64,000 bases of DNA. It comes from Hydrogenophilus thiooxidans. Its GTDB lineage: Bacteria; Pseudomonadota; Gammaproteobacteria; Burkholderiales; Rhodocyclaceae. The notes under the pieces were generated by a model, which worked only from the letters and a program-made list of their open reading frames with translations, was not told the origin of the DNA and ran no database searches. Both the position numbers and the translations under genes were made by a program. Location of the stretch: contig NZ_JAHLSY010000003.1 in assembly GCF_019049855.1 (NCBI RefSeq), positions 98,688 to 162,687 on the forward strand, in the 5' to 3' direction. Of this stretch, positions 63,833-64,000 are shown one piece after another (position 1 is the stretch's first letter; every line of letters begins with the position of its first letter).

Positions 63833-64000
63833 GCGGCAGTAGCTTGACAATTCTTTCCGGCACAGCGAGAATTTCCAGACCCACTATCTGGGTTTGATAG
63901 ATGTCAGGTCCCATATCATTATATTCCCCGAAGTCGTGCTAAACTCTTCGAAGCGTACCGACTCCTTGAGCGCTTGTTCCAAGGCCGGAAAGCATTGAAC
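63833..64000. other. right edge, no confident gene
   Basis: This 168-base stretch holds no gene I can support. On the minus strand a 38-codon frame is open from the edge to TAG at 63884-63886 (containing FPALEQALKESVRFEEF) and reads like protein, so it may be the 3' end of a gene that lies outside. A TTGACA at 63844-63849 on the plus strand has no matching -10 box. Confidence 0.3.

Noticed and set aside
63844..63849. TTGACA near the right edge as a promoter
   Set aside because: Only GAGAAT or AGAATT lies at 17-18 bases, and no gene start follows within the window.

Overview
The window is a gene-dense piece (no gene-free stretch over 300 bases) of a GC-rich bacterial chromosome. I read it as a betaproteobacterium, possibly of the Hydrogenophilus/Hydrogenophilales type. 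The reasons are a phaC-phaB-phaB locus with phaR for polyhydroxybutyrate, a DUF2863-like gene, an rpfE-like gene next to recJ and prfB, a single-chain PurL of about 1,300 residues, a PPDK/PEP-synthase regulator divergent from ppsA, and LptF/LptG, Lol and Bam genes of a Gram-negative envelope. The genus is an inference; the class is fairly secure.

Layout. 1-5.4 kb (minus): the translation/transcription operon rimP-nusA-infB-rbfA-truB (truB cut by the left edge). 5.4-9.4 kb: purL. 9.5-15.0 kb (plus): six tightly overlapping genes (CBS-pair protein, PAP2 phosphatase, a multi-membrane flippase-like protein, an ArnC/DPM1-type glycosyltransferase, an ArnT/PMT-type glycosyltransferase, an unknown anchored protein) that together look like a complete lipid-linked sugar transfer pathway. 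15.0-17.7 kb: rpsP-rimM-trmD and rplS, the classical ribosomal operon, here split by a convergent hsp20 gene with a heat-shock-type promoter. 17.7-25.2 kb: lptFG (minus) divergent from pepA-holC-unknown-valS. 25.3-29.2 kb: a polar amino-acid ABC importer, a MarC protein and an EamA exporter. 29.2-33.3 kb: a TusA-like protein, an SLC13/ArsB-type transporter, tRNA-Ser(GCU), an FAH-family enzyme and a lone dihydrolipoyl-dehydrogenase-like flavoprotein. 33.4-34.4 kb: a di-heme cytochrome c peroxidase with an FNR/ANR box and visibly lower GC. 34.5-40.0 kb (minus): rimO, phaR, two phaB paralogues and phaC. 40.0-42.5 kb: pgeF and rluD, head to head with bamD. 42.6-47.3 kb: tRNA-Arg(ACG), ppsA, its divergent regulator ppsR, and a DUF2863-like gene. 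47.3-52.8 kb: comEC, an alpha/beta hydrolase, lolD and lolC. 52.8-60.2 kb: rpfE-like, recJ, prfB with its programmed +1 frameshift, map, glnD. 60.3-64.0 kb: a coiled-coil membrane protein built on 11-residue repeats, an unfamiliar two-gene unit (Cys-rich protein plus a 368-residue protein), a UPF0114 protein, uppP, and a short unassigned right edge.

Together the genes serve core information processing, envelope building (LptFG, LolCD, BamD, UppP, PgeF, the sugar-transfer cluster), carbon storage (PHB) with gluconeogenic control (PpsA/PpsR), and nitrogen sensing (GlnD). I see no insertion sequence, prophage, CRISPR array, rRNA or origin. Many long antisense open frames exist because of the GC-rich codon bias and were left out.
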